Of a stretch of DNA of 64,000 nt, positions 1 through 7,603 are shown in pieces. Below the pieces are notes generated by a model. That model searched no databases, had not been told where the DNA came from, and saw only the letters and a list, made by a program, of their open reading frames with translations. Source of the DNA: Thalassotalea sp. Sam97 (GTDB lineage Bacteria; Pseudomonadota; Gammaproteobacteria; Enterobacterales; Alteromonadaceae); contig NZ_CP166919.1 of the NCBI RefSeq assembly GCF_041379765.1, positions 2,790,001 through 2,854,000 on the forward strand, in the 5' to 3' direction. The position numbers and the translations under genes are program-made. How positions within the stretch are numbered: position 1 is the stretch's first letter; each line of letters starts with the position of its first letter.

Positions 1-112
1 TTTTTGAGTTATTTGTTTATATTCAATTACATAAATCAATTGTGGCGAACTCTACTAAATTGATGTGTTATCACACACATCACAATAAGTCGTTTATCAA
101 ATTAGCAACTAA

Positions 113-150
113 ACCGGTCGGGGGGTATTAAACTTTAGTCTATAATGACC
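113..150 (+). promoter_or_regulatory. Possible promoter of the acetate block
   Basis: A perfect -10 hexamer TATAAT lies at 141-146, about 80 bases before the first gene. The position 17 bases upstream is G-rich (around 115-125) and does not resemble a -35 box, so an activator-dependent promoter is plausible. A small GTGT/ACAC dyad sits at 65-76, but its spacing does not fit a CRP site. This is inference from sequence only. Confidence 0.4.
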
Positions 151-226
151 TGCTATTTGTTGATTTTAGCTGTCGATGAATTTTTAATAATAAGCAGCAA
201 CACATAACCTAAACAGGTAGATAGCC

Positions 227-2116
227 ATGGATAATGATGTAACGGACCTTATCGACTTTATAAGCCAAACAGAGCCGTTTTCAGCACTCGACAATCAGCA
301 AAAGCAAGGTCTTGTTAAGCTGATCAAGATCACTTACATCCGCGCGGGCGAAAAATTATGCCAAGACGATTTTAACAACGATAACCTGTTTATTATTCGT
401 AAAGGTGCCATCAACCACTGGCAAATCGAATCAGCTAATAAGCTACTGCTAGGTAAGTATGGTGAGGGTGATATATGCACAGCATTATGTAGCTGCCAAT
501 TAACCAATCAGAGTGACCCCAAAGAGCGAGAAAAGCATAGCAAGAGTCAAATCATAGCGGCGGAAGATTGCTTATTGTATGTCATCCATTGGCCTGATTT
601 AGCTGAGCAGTTGCATAACAACAAGTTTGTGTTGCGTTATTTCCTTGAGTCATCAGCGCAAAAGCTAAAACACAAGGTAAAACAAATAAGTAACGATGCC
701 ATCGTCAACGCAACCTTAATGAACCAAACTATCGCCGATTTTTATAATGCTCCAGCGGTTAGCGTGGACATTAACACCAGCATTACCCAAGCGGCGAAAA
801 CCATGGCCGAACATGGTTTTTCGTCTTTATTGATCACCAATCAAGAGCAACTTGTCGGCATTGTTACCGATAAAGACTTGCGTAATCGCTGCTTGGCTAA
901 CAAGTTAAATCCAGATAGCGCGATAGGTAGCATCATGACTGAGCAATTGCTTACTATTGACCATCAAGCCAATGCATTTGATGCGCTGCAGCAAATGTCA
1001 GCAAAGCAAGTACACCACTTACCAGTCATGGCGCAAGGAAAGCTCTGTGGTATGTTATCGGCGGCAGATTTAATGCGCCAAGAGCAACGTAATGCCATTA
1101 ACGTCAGTGCAAGGCTGCATCATGCACAATCACTCGATGAATTAATTGATGCCAGCAAACTGATACCTCAACTGCAACTGAAGATGACGAAAATGGGCAC
1201 CACGGCATCCCATGTTGGTAAAACCATTAGTGCGATAGCCAATACCTTAACGTGTCGATTAATTGAAATGGCAGAGCAAACACTCGGCAGCCCACCTTGT
1301 CGCTATGCCTGGATCGCAGCAGGCTCACAAGCGCGCCGTGAGCAAGGAGCTCACTCTGATCAAGATAATGCCTTGATCATTGCTGACGATATTCAACCTA
1401 GCGATGATGCATGGTTTAAAGCGTTGGCGGAGTTTGTTTGTGATGGCTTAAATGCCTGCGGTATTGTTTATTGCCCAGGGCATATCATGGCAACCAACCC
1501 ACAATGGCGACAACCAAGTAGCGTTTGGCATCAATATTTTCAGCAGTGGATCGAAACACCGGATCCTAAAGCCTTGTTAAACTGCAGTGTATTTTTTGAT
1601 ATGGCGTTAGTATATGGCGATGCTGAGTTACTTCACGATGTGCGCTCACAGATGTTACAACGCACTCAGGTCAACACCTTGTTTCTTGCACATTTGAGTA
1701 AAAATGCACTCTTGCACCGCCCGCCACTTGGTTTTTTTCGGGATTTTGTCTTGGAAAAAGATGGCAATAACAAAAACACCCTTGATTTAAAACATAAAGG
1801 ATTAGCGCCGATTGTTGATTTGGCGAGAATTTACGCGCTTGCCGAAGGCGTTGCAGAGGTTGGCACTATCGAACGATTAAACGCAATCGCCGGCAGTGTA
1901 TCACTAACCCAAAAATCAGCGGATGATTTAATCGATGCGTTTGAGTTTATGGGCATGTTACGGCTTGAACATCAAATGACACAGCTCGAATTACACCAAC
2001 CAGCCGATAACTACCTAAATCCAAAGAAGCTCTCTCGTCTTGAGCGCGATCATTTAAAACACGCATTTAAAATCGTCCAGTCGCTGCAAGATGTGCGGCA
2101 AAGTGCATACGGGTAA
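227..2116 (+). CDS. cNMP-binding / CBS / DUF294 nucleotidyltransferase-like protein
   Basis: A 629-residue, predicted cytoplasmic signalling protein. It has an N-terminal cyclic-nucleotide-binding-type beta roll (about 14-140), two CBS motifs (about 170-230 and 238-287), a DUF294 putative nucleotidyltransferase domain carrying GSQARRE at 366-372 followed by HSDQDNA, and a DUF294 C-terminal helical domain (about 490-620). Family members have this order and are often found beside acs and a DnaQ-like exonuclease in Vibrio, Shewanella and Pseudomonas. The next gene starts 3 bases after the stop, so the two are almost certainly cotranscribed. The ligand and the nucleotidyl acceptor are unknown. 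Control of acetate use or of PII-like signalling is inference from context. Confidence 0.9.
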   Translation: MDNDVTDLIDFISQTEPFSALDNQQKQGLVKLIKITYIRAGEKLCQDDFNNDNLFIIRKGAINHWQIESANKLLLGKYGEGDICTALCSCQLTNQSDPKEREKHSKSQIIAAEDCLLYVIHWPDLAEQLHNNKFVLRYFLESSAQKLKHKVKQISNDAIVNATLMNQTIADFYNAPAVSVDINTSITQAAKTMAEHGFSSLLITNQEQLVGIVTDKDLRNRCLANKLNPDSAIGSIMTEQLLTIDHQANAFDALQQMSAKQVHHLPVMAQGKLCGMLSAADLMRQEQRNAINVSARLHHAQSLDELIDASKLIPQLQLKMTKMGTTASHVGKTISAIANTLTCRLIEMAEQTLGSPPCRYAWIAAGSQARREQGAHSDQDNALIIADDIQPSDDAWFKALAEFVCDGLNACGIVYCPGHIMATNPQWRQPSSVWHQYFQQWIETPDPKALLNCSVFFDMALVYGDAELLHDVRSQMLQRTQVNTLFLAHLSKNALLHRPPLGFFRDFVLEKDGNNKNTLDLKHKGLAPIVDLARIYALAEGVAEVGTIERLNAIAGSVSLTQKSADDLIDAFEFMGMLRLEHQMTQLELHQPADNYLNPKKLSRLERDHLKHAFKIVQSLQDVRQSAYG

Positions 2117-2119
2117 GCT

Positions 2120-2863
2120 ATGAAGTACTCCTTTAATAACCCAACGTTATGGCGACACGATTTTTTCAGGTGGCTTCACTTTCATTGCAGCCATTACAAC
2201 AGCCATCGTGAGTATTTATTACAACGCGCGCCTGCCGGCCCTGTGCAAGATTACCTTTCGGTGCCATTACCGAGCCCTAAATTAGCGATTGTTGATGTGC
2301 CCATTGTGTCACTTGATTTTGAAACAACAGGCCTCAACCCACGCCAAGACAATATATTAAGTATTGGGCACGTTAACCTTCAACACTGGCAAATTGATGT
2401 TGCGAGTGCATCACATTACATCATAAAACAAGATAAAGACCTTAATAGTGACAATGTTATTGTGCACCATATTACCGACCAACAAATGCAAGACGGCATC
2501 AGTGCAAAGCAAGCATTAGCAACGCTGCTAAACGTGCTCGCAGGCAAGGTGTTACTGGTGCATTTCGCCACCATTGAATTACGCTTTTTAAAACAGGCCT
2601 GTATACATTATTTTGGCTTTGCGCCGATATTTGCCACCATTGATACCATGCTCATAGCAAAACGCCGATTTGATATGCGCGATATCAGCTACGATCCATC
2701 ACAACTGCGTTTAATGAATTTAAGAGCACGCTACCAACTACCAAAGCATCACGCTCACAATGCACTGAGCGATGCACTAGCCACTGCTGAATTATTTATG
2801 GCACAAGTCTGTGATTCGCCGCAAAACAAAGACACCCCGTTATCACACTTTTTGCGTTATTAA
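2120..2863 (+). CDS. DnaQ-like 3'-5' exonuclease (acs-linked family)
   Basis: A 247-residue protein with a DEDDh exonuclease fold. Exo I is DFETTGL with D66 and E68. The Exo II segment reads VHFATIELRFL, where the usual FD is replaced by IE. Exo III ends in HNALSDALATAELF, supplying the final His and Asp. The Asp-to-Glu change in Exo II also occurs, as I recall, in other exonucleases of this acs-linked group, so it need not mean loss of activity. About 55 N-terminal residues precede the nuclease domain and lack a recognised motif. The gene follows the DUF294 gene by 3 bases. It is not the replicative epsilon subunit: the context and N-terminus differ. Confidence 0.85.
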   Translation: MKYSFNNPTLWRHDFFRWLHFHCSHYNSHREYLLQRAPAGPVQDYLSVPLPSPKLAIVDVPIVSLDFETTGLNPRQDNILSIGHVNLQHWQIDVASASHYIIKQDKDLNSDNVIVHHITDQQMQDGISAKQALATLLNVLAGKVLLVHFATIELRFLKQACIHYFGFAPIFATIDTMLIAKRRFDMRDISYDPSQLRLMNLRARYQLPKHHAHNALSDALATAELFMAQVCDSPQNKDTPLSHFLRY

Positions 2864-3001
2864 CGCGTTAGATATTGTCGCAATCTTAGACCAAGGTCTA
2901 ATTTAACTCCTTGTCATCAAGAGCTATTTTGTAATTCATCGACCATGTAACCAATACCATTGGTAATCACCACAAAACTGCAAACATTGATGGAGTTAAC
3001 A

Positions 3002-4897
3002 ATGACAAACCCAGATCAAAATGTTTTTTTTCATCCAAGCCAAGACGTCGTGCAACAAGCGAACGTTGAGGAATATGACGCTTTATATGATTTTTCAATA
3101 ACTAACCGTGAAGCATTTTGGGCTGAGCAAGCACACACCCTCGATTGGTATCAGCCTTGGGATAAGGTTCTAGATGAATCAAATGCGCCATTTTATAAGT
3201 GGTTCGCAGGTGCTAAAACCAACATCGTCTTAAATGCAATAGATCGCCACGTTGCGACAGCGAATCGCAATAAAATGGCCATTATTTGGGAGAGTGAGCA
3301 TGGTGAAGTGCGCAATTACTCCTATAACGGCTTAAACCGTCTCGTGTCACAATTTGCCAGCATATTAAAAAGCATGGGGGTTGAAAAAGGTGATGTGGTA
3401 ACCATTTACATGCCGCAAATTCCTGAACTCATTTTTGCTATGCTCGCTTGTGCCAAAATCGGCGCGGTACACAGTGTGGTATACGGTGGTTTTAGCACCG
3501 ATGCGCTTGCTTCGCGAATTGATGATGCTCAATCTCGGGTATTGATAACCGCCGATGGCAGCTGGCGTCGCGGTAAACAAGTTGCTCTCAAACCGATTGC
3601 CGATGAGGCGATGAAACGCACACCAAGCATTGAAGTATGTATTTGTGTCAAAAACAACAGTATGGATGTGGACATGGAGCCCACACGTGACTTTTGGTAT
3701 CACGACTTACAAACCCTCCCTATTGCCTCTCCTGTTTGCGAAACAGAACAACTTGATGCAGAAGATCCGTTATTTATACTTTACACCTCAGGGACCACCG
3801 GCAAGCCGAAAGGCATGCTACATACCCACGGTGGTTATTCTGTTTACACCTCAACCACACACCGAATGGCGTTTGATATTAAACCTGAAGACCGATGGTG
3901 GTGTGCTGCAGATCCAGGCTGGATCACCGGTCATAGCTACATTGTATACGGACCACTCATCAATGGTGCCACCATCATGCTCTATGAAGGTGCGCCGAAC
4001 TACCCTTATCCTAACCGTTGGTGGCAAATCATTGAAAAATACGGCATCAATATTTTATATACCTCACCAACGGCGATTCGTGGCTTAATGCGCTTTGGCG
4101 ATCGCTGGCCTAAGAAACACGATCTATCTAGCTTGCGATTGCTTGGTAGCGTTGGTGAACCCATTAACCCAGAAGCCTGGAAGTGGTACCACGAGGTTAT
4201 CGGCGACAGTAACTGTCCTATTATCGATACTTGGTGGCAAACCGAGACCGGTGGTTGCATGATTTGTCCACTTCCTGTGACGCCATTAAAACCAGGCTCG
4301 GCTACAAAACCTTTCTTTGGTAATGAAATTACTGTTGTCGATGACGACGGACATCCAGTCGCTGCTAACGAAGAAGGAAAATTGGTTATCGACAACCCTT
4401 GGCCAGGCATGGCTCGCACCATTTTTAAAGACGATCAACGCTATGCCGATCTTTACTGGCAACAACACAACGGTCAATGGCGATATATGGCCGGCGATAG
4501 CGCTAAAGTTGATGAAGATGGATACATATGGGTTATCGGCCGGATGGATGAAGTATTAAAAGTCAGTGGTTATCGCCTTGGTACCGCTGAAATCGAAAGT
4601 GCTTTAGTCAGCCACTCGCTCGTTAGCGAAGCAGCCGCCATTGGTTTACCCCATGAATTAAAGGGTAATGCTATTCATACCTATGTCATTTTAAATGACG
4701 GCGTTGAAGGCAATAAAGAACTGGCACAGCAACTTAAAGCCCATGTAGGTAAAGAGATGGGGCCAATAGCAACGCCTGAGTCGGTAACCTTTGTCGACAC
4801 TTTACCCAAAACACGCTCTGGAAAAATCATGCGTCGCGTTTTAAAGGCACGAGCATTAGGCCAAGACGAAGGCGATTTAAGTACGCTTGAAGAATAA
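3002..4897 (+). CDS. acs: Acetyl-CoA synthetase (AMP-forming)
   Basis: A 631-residue ANL-superfamily enzyme that activates acetate to acetyl-CoA through acetyl-AMP. Seen: the P-loop-like YTSGTTGKPKG near 260-271, the WWQTETGG segment, the hinge/A8 region GRMDEVLKVSGYRLGTAEIE, and the C-terminal PKTRSGKIMRR with K608, the position acetylated for control in E. coli Acs. The frame is open from a TTG at 2960, but ATG 3002 is chosen because GGAG at 2992-2995 lies 6 bases before it. The C-terminus stops soon after the acylation lysine, shorter than in E. coli. Propionyl-CoA synthetase is an alternative, but the overall similarity to Acs is stronger. Confidence 0.92.
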   Translation: MTNPDQNVFFHPSQDVVQQANVEEYDALYDFSITNREAFWAEQAHTLDWYQPWDKVLDESNAPFYKWFAGAKTNIVLNAIDRHVATANRNKMAIIWESEHGEVRNYSYNGLNRLVSQFASILKSMGVEKGDVVTIYMPQIPELIFAMLACAKIGAVHSVVYGGFSTDALASRIDDAQSRVLITADGSWRRGKQVALKPIADEAMKRTPSIEVCICVKNNSMDVDMEPTRDFWYHDLQTLPIASPVCETEQLDAEDPLFILYTSGTTGKPKGMLHTHGGYSVYTSTTHRMAFDIKPEDRWWCAADPGWITGHSYIVYGPLINGATIMLYEGAPNYPYPNRWWQIIEKYGINILYTSPTAIRGLMRFGDRWPKKHDLSSLRLLGSVGEPINPEAWKWYHEVIGDSNCPIIDTWWQTETGGCMICPLPVTPLKPGSATKPFFGNEITVVDDDGHPVAANEEGKLVIDNPWPGMARTIFKDDQRYADLYWQQHNGQWRYMAGDSAKVDEDGYIWVIGRMDEVLKVSGYRLGTAEIESALVSHSLVSEAAAIGLPHELKGNAIHTYVILNDGVEGNKELAQQLKAHVGKEMGPIATPESVTFVDTLPKTRSGKIMRRVLKARALGQDEGDLSTLEE

Positions 4898-5017
4898 CCC
4901 CGGCGATATGTATAAACAACGGGCACGATAGTTAGTACTTTAAAGAGTACCTCAATCAAGCCCAAGTTTATCCGTCATAACAACAATTATTTGCGCTACA
5001 CGAGGAACATCATAACC

Positions 5018-6187
5018 ATGAATAAGCTCAAATCGAAGATTGGCATTGCGGTATTTATTGCTTTAACTCAAACAACGACAGCATCGGCTGCGGTCACCCT
5101 TAATGACACATTAAAAGATACAACCTTTACCTTTGGTGGGTATATTAAAATAGACTCCTTTTGGACAGAAACATCTGACGGTGCAATTGCTTCTAATAGT
5201 ATTGGTCGTCAATTCTATGTCCCTTCGACGATTCCTGTTAACGCTGGTGATAGTGCAACCTCATTTGATACCCATGCTCGCTCCAGTCGTTTTAATTTTG
5301 GTACCACAAGTGATGTCGATGGCGCTAAAATTAAAACCTTTTTAGAGTTTGATTTGCTCGGCACGGCAGGTGGTAACGAGTTAGTATCAAATAGTTATTC
5401 ACCTCGACTTAGACATGCATTTGTCTCCTATAACAACTGGTTAGTCGGCCAAACTTGGTCGACCTTTCAAAACGTTGGCGCTTTACCAGAATCTATCGAT
5501 TTTCTAGGCCCTGCCGATGGTTCGGTATTTGTTCGCCAATCACAGGTACGCTACACCCACGGTAACTGGCAATTTGCCTTAGAAAACCCAGAAAGCCTCA
5601 TCCATAATTATCAAGGTGCCGGGAGAAGTGCTTATGATGAAAGTGTCTTACCCGATGTCGTCGCAAGATATAACATCAGCGAAGATTGGGGGCAAATGTC
5701 GTTAGCAGGCCTGATGCGCCAATTAAAAGCAGATAATGACTTAATCGATGACACTGCCACTGCGTTTGGTATCAGTGTTAGCGGCAAGCTAAAGGTTGGT
5801 AGCAAAGACGATATTCGCTTTATGGGAACGTACGGGTCAGGCATGGGGCGCTATATTGGTCTTGCGCTGATTAGTGACGGGGTACTTGATACGAACCACA
5901 ATATCGAAACCATAGACAGTTTTGGCGGATTACTGGCGTATCGGCATTTTTGGACAGACACAACTCGATCTACCATTAGTTACTCATTTCTTGAGGCCGA
6001 CAACGATCCGAATTTAACCGGTCATTATGTCAGCCAAAGTTCCAAGAGCTTACATGTCAACTTGGTGTTTGAGCCGGCAAAGTCGTTTACGGTGGGCACT
6101 GAATATATATTTGCTAACCGCGAATTAGAAAACGGTGATGATGGTGACATGAATAGGCTGCAGATATCTGTCAAATACGCTCTGTAG
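5018..6187 (+). CDS. DcaP-like outer-membrane porin
   Basis: A 389-residue predicted outer-membrane protein. The signal peptide ends in an Ala-rich stretch near residue 25 (TTTASAA). The mature protein opens with a TFGGYIKIDSFW strand and continues as alternating strands typical of the DcaP family of trimeric channels for small carboxylates, ending in an aromatic-basic strand (LQISVKYAL). The start is placed at ATG 5018, preceded by AGGAA at 5003-5007; the upstream in-frame codons do not look like a signal peptide. It lies 120 bases after acs, so uptake of the substrate that acs uses is a reasonable inference. A GTACT/AGTAC dyad (4935-4952) sits in the gap. Confidence 0.8.
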   Translation: MNKLKSKIGIAVFIALTQTTTASAAVTLNDTLKDTTFTFGGYIKIDSFWTETSDGAIASNSIGRQFYVPSTIPVNAGDSATSFDTHARSSRFNFGTTSDVDGAKIKTFLEFDLLGTAGGNELVSNSYSPRLRHAFVSYNNWLVGQTWSTFQNVGALPESIDFLGPADGSVFVRQSQVRYTHGNWQFALENPESLIHNYQGAGRSAYDESVLPDVVARYNISEDWGQMSLAGLMRQLKADNDLIDDTATAFGISVSGKLKVGSKDDIRFMGTYGSGMGRYIGLALISDGVLDTNHNIETIDSFGGLLAYRHFWTDTTRSTISYSFLEADNDPNLTGHYVSQSSKSLHVNLVFEPAKSFTVGTEYIFANRELENGDDGDMNRLQISVKYAL

Positions 6188-6411
6188 CCAATAGAAATAT
6201 ATGGGGTATCTTGCACAATTGCTTGTTGCCCCAGTCCCTAAGGTTACATAAACCAACTCCCCGTAGACTCTTTACCCACCAAGCTTTGATAATGCCGCTG
6301 TTTTCCATATCAAGCTCTCACTAGATCACAGTTATTACCAGCAAAATCCCTGACAAATTGAAAAATTAGTCTAACTTGAAAGGGATAAATAAAAACATTG
6401 GAGAATGTAAT

Positions 6412-6771
6412 ATGAAAAAATTAGCACTATCATTGTCGACAGCACTACTGCTGGTCATATCAAACCAAAGCTTTGCTGCACCACCTCTAGATAAGAAACT
6501 ACCAGAGCAAGCCAGTGAAAAAGCCAAAGAGCGCGTTGCGGAAAATGCCGAGAAGAAAGCGGCTAAAGCTGAGGAAAAAGCTAAAGAAAAAGTAGCAGAA
6601 AAGACAGCTGAAGAAGCCAAAGCAGTAGAAGGTGAAGTCAAAGCTGTCGAAGAAGAAGCGACAGCGCAAGCAGAAGCTGAAATGGACGATATAACCAAAG
6701 AGATCAAAGAAAAGGCAAAGGAAAAAGCGAAAAAAGAAGCTAAGAAAAAAGCGCTGGAAGTCATCGATTAA
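6412..6771 (+). CDS. Small secreted Lys/Glu/Ala-rich helical protein
   Basis: A 119-residue protein. A clear signal peptide (MKKLALSLSTALLLVISNQSFA) is followed by a mature part almost entirely of Ala, Lys and Glu with recurring EKAKEK-type heptad-like spacing, so it should be one long charged helix or coiled coil in the periplasm. Start at ATG 6412, with GGAGA at 6400-6404. It ends 47 bases before a bidirectional terminator. I do not recognise a family. Low-complexity lysine-rich proteins of this kind are easily confused with TolA or histone-like tails, and similarity hits would be driven by composition. Function unknown. Confidence 0.65.
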   Translation: MKKLALSLSTALLLVISNQSFAAPPLDKKLPEQASEKAKERVAENAEKKAAKAEEKAKEKVAEKTAEEAKAVEGEVKAVEEEATAQAEAEMDDITKEIKEKAKEKAKKEAKKKALEVID

Positions 6772-6818
6772 TAGTGCTTCTCAGCCAACCTAGCTTAGTA
6801 AATAGCAAACACAAAAAA

Positions 6819-6844
6819 GCCCGTTAAGTTCAATACTTACGGGC
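6819..6844. terminator. Bidirectional terminator, repeat copy 1
   Basis: The stem GCCCGT(T)AAGT / ACTTACGGGC is flanked by six A on the left and a T-rich run on the right. It can end transcription from the secreted-protein gene (plus strand) and from the guaA side (minus strand). The same hairpin recurs at 7059-7084, 7299-7324 and 7539-7564. Confidence 0.85.
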
Positions 6845-6883
6845 TTTTATTTATCGCTTAATTACGGGCAATAATGAGTAGGA

Positions 6884-7008
6884 TTATTCCCACTCGATTG
6901 TCGCTGGAGGCTTACCAGAGATATCGTAAACAACACGTGAAATACCGTCGATTTCGTTAATGATGCGGTTCGATACCAAACCTAGGAAATCATATGGTAA
7001 GTGAGCCC
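6884..7008 (-). pseudogene. guaA 3' fragment, copy 1
   Basis: It matches the last 41 codons of guaA. It differs from the live gene at two positions, both silent: Thr ACT to ACA (6899) and Tyr TAC to TAT (6992). Similarity stops abruptly after GTGAGCCC at 7008 and is replaced by the linker. Confidence 0.9.
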
Positions 7009-7051
7009 CTATTGGTTATGGCGGTCATAAGTTATGACGAGCCAAGGGCAC
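7009..7051. repeat. Linker with dyad (also at 7249-7292 and 7489-7532)
   Basis: A 43-44 base segment joins each guaA fragment to the next terminator. It carries the dyad GTCATAA-N-TTATGAC, extended outward by GGCT and AGCC with one bulged G in the second and third copies. The first linker differs slightly (GGCGGTCATAAG...), while the second and third are identical. It matches nothing in the live gene and may be the remnant of the inserted element or an integrase-binding arm. Confidence 0.8.
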
Positions 7052-7123
7052 AAAAAAAGCCCGTTAAGTTCAATACTTACGGGCTTTTATTTATCGCTTA
7101 ATTACGGGCAATAATGAGTAGGA

Positions 7124-7248
7124 TTATTCCCACTCGATTGTCGCTGGTGGCTTACCAGAGATATCGTAAACAACACGAGAAATACCGTCGATTTCGTTAA
7201 TGATGCGGTTCGATACCAAACCTAGGAAATCGTATAGTAAGTGAGCCC
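7124..7248 (-). pseudogene. guaA 3' fragment, copy 2
   Basis: Same extent as copy 1. It differs from live guaA by three silent changes (Thr, Pro and Ser codons) and one replacement (Pro CCA to Leu CTA at 7235-7237). It is closed by an in-frame stop in the linker (7256-7258, minus strand). Confidence 0.9.
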
Positions 7249-7363
7249 CAATTGGTTATGGCTGTCATAAATTATGACGAGCCAAGGGCGCTAAAAAAGC
7301 CCGTTAAGTTCAACACTTACGGGCTTTTATTTATGGCTTAATTACGGGCAATAATGAGTAGGA

Positions 7364-7488
7364 CTATTCCCACTCGATTGTCGCTGGTGGCTTACCAGAG
7401 ATATCGTAAACAACACGAGAAATACCGTCGATTTCGTTAATGATGCGGTTCGATACCAAACCTAGGAAATCGTATAGTAAGTGAGCCC
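7364..7488 (-). pseudogene. guaA 3' fragment, copy 3
   Basis: It is identical to copy 2 over the coding part, except that the stop reads TAG instead of TAA (position 7364). The near identity of copies 2 and 3, including their linkers, points to a recent duplication of that unit. Confidence 0.9.
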
Positions 7489-7538
7489 CAATTGGTTATG
7501 GCTGTCATAAATTATGACGAGCCAAGGGCGCTAAAAAA

Positions 7539-7564
7539 GCCCGTTAAGTTCAACACTTACGGGC
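7539..7564 (-). terminator. guaA native terminator
   Basis: The same GCCCGT...ACGGGC hairpin as in the three repeat copies, 39 bases past the guaA stop, followed on the minus strand by TTTTTT. Confidence 0.85.
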
Positions 7565-7603
7565 TTTTATTTATTGCTTAATTACGGGCAATAATGAGTA
7601 GGA

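Larger units (their letters stand above)
6813..7532. repeat. Three tandem 240-bp copies of the guaA 3' end plus terminator
   Basis: Three units with an exact 240-base period (6813-7052, 7053-7292, 7293-7532) lie directly downstream of guaA; the native gene end (7533-7728) is the fourth member. Each unit holds a bidirectional terminator, about 40 bases of spacer, 125 bases matching the last 41 codons and stop of guaA, and a 43-44 base linker absent from the native gene. In each copy the guaA frame is closed by an in-frame stop in the linker and there is no start, so none makes GuaA. Differences from the live gene are almost all synonymous. The guaA 3' end is a known integration site for genomic islands, so these may be residual attachment sites. 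Confidence 0.95.

Noticed and set aside
64..82. CRP-like site upstream of the acetate block
   Set aside because: The GTGT/ACAC half sites are too close; a CRP site needs TGTGA and TCACA six bases apart.
2960..3001. N-terminal extension of acs from TTG 2960
   Set aside because: ATG 3002 has GGAG at the right distance and begins where Acs homology begins.
6884..7488. guaA copies as independent functional genes
   Set aside because: They are only 41 codons long, have no start and are closed by in-frame stops in the linker.
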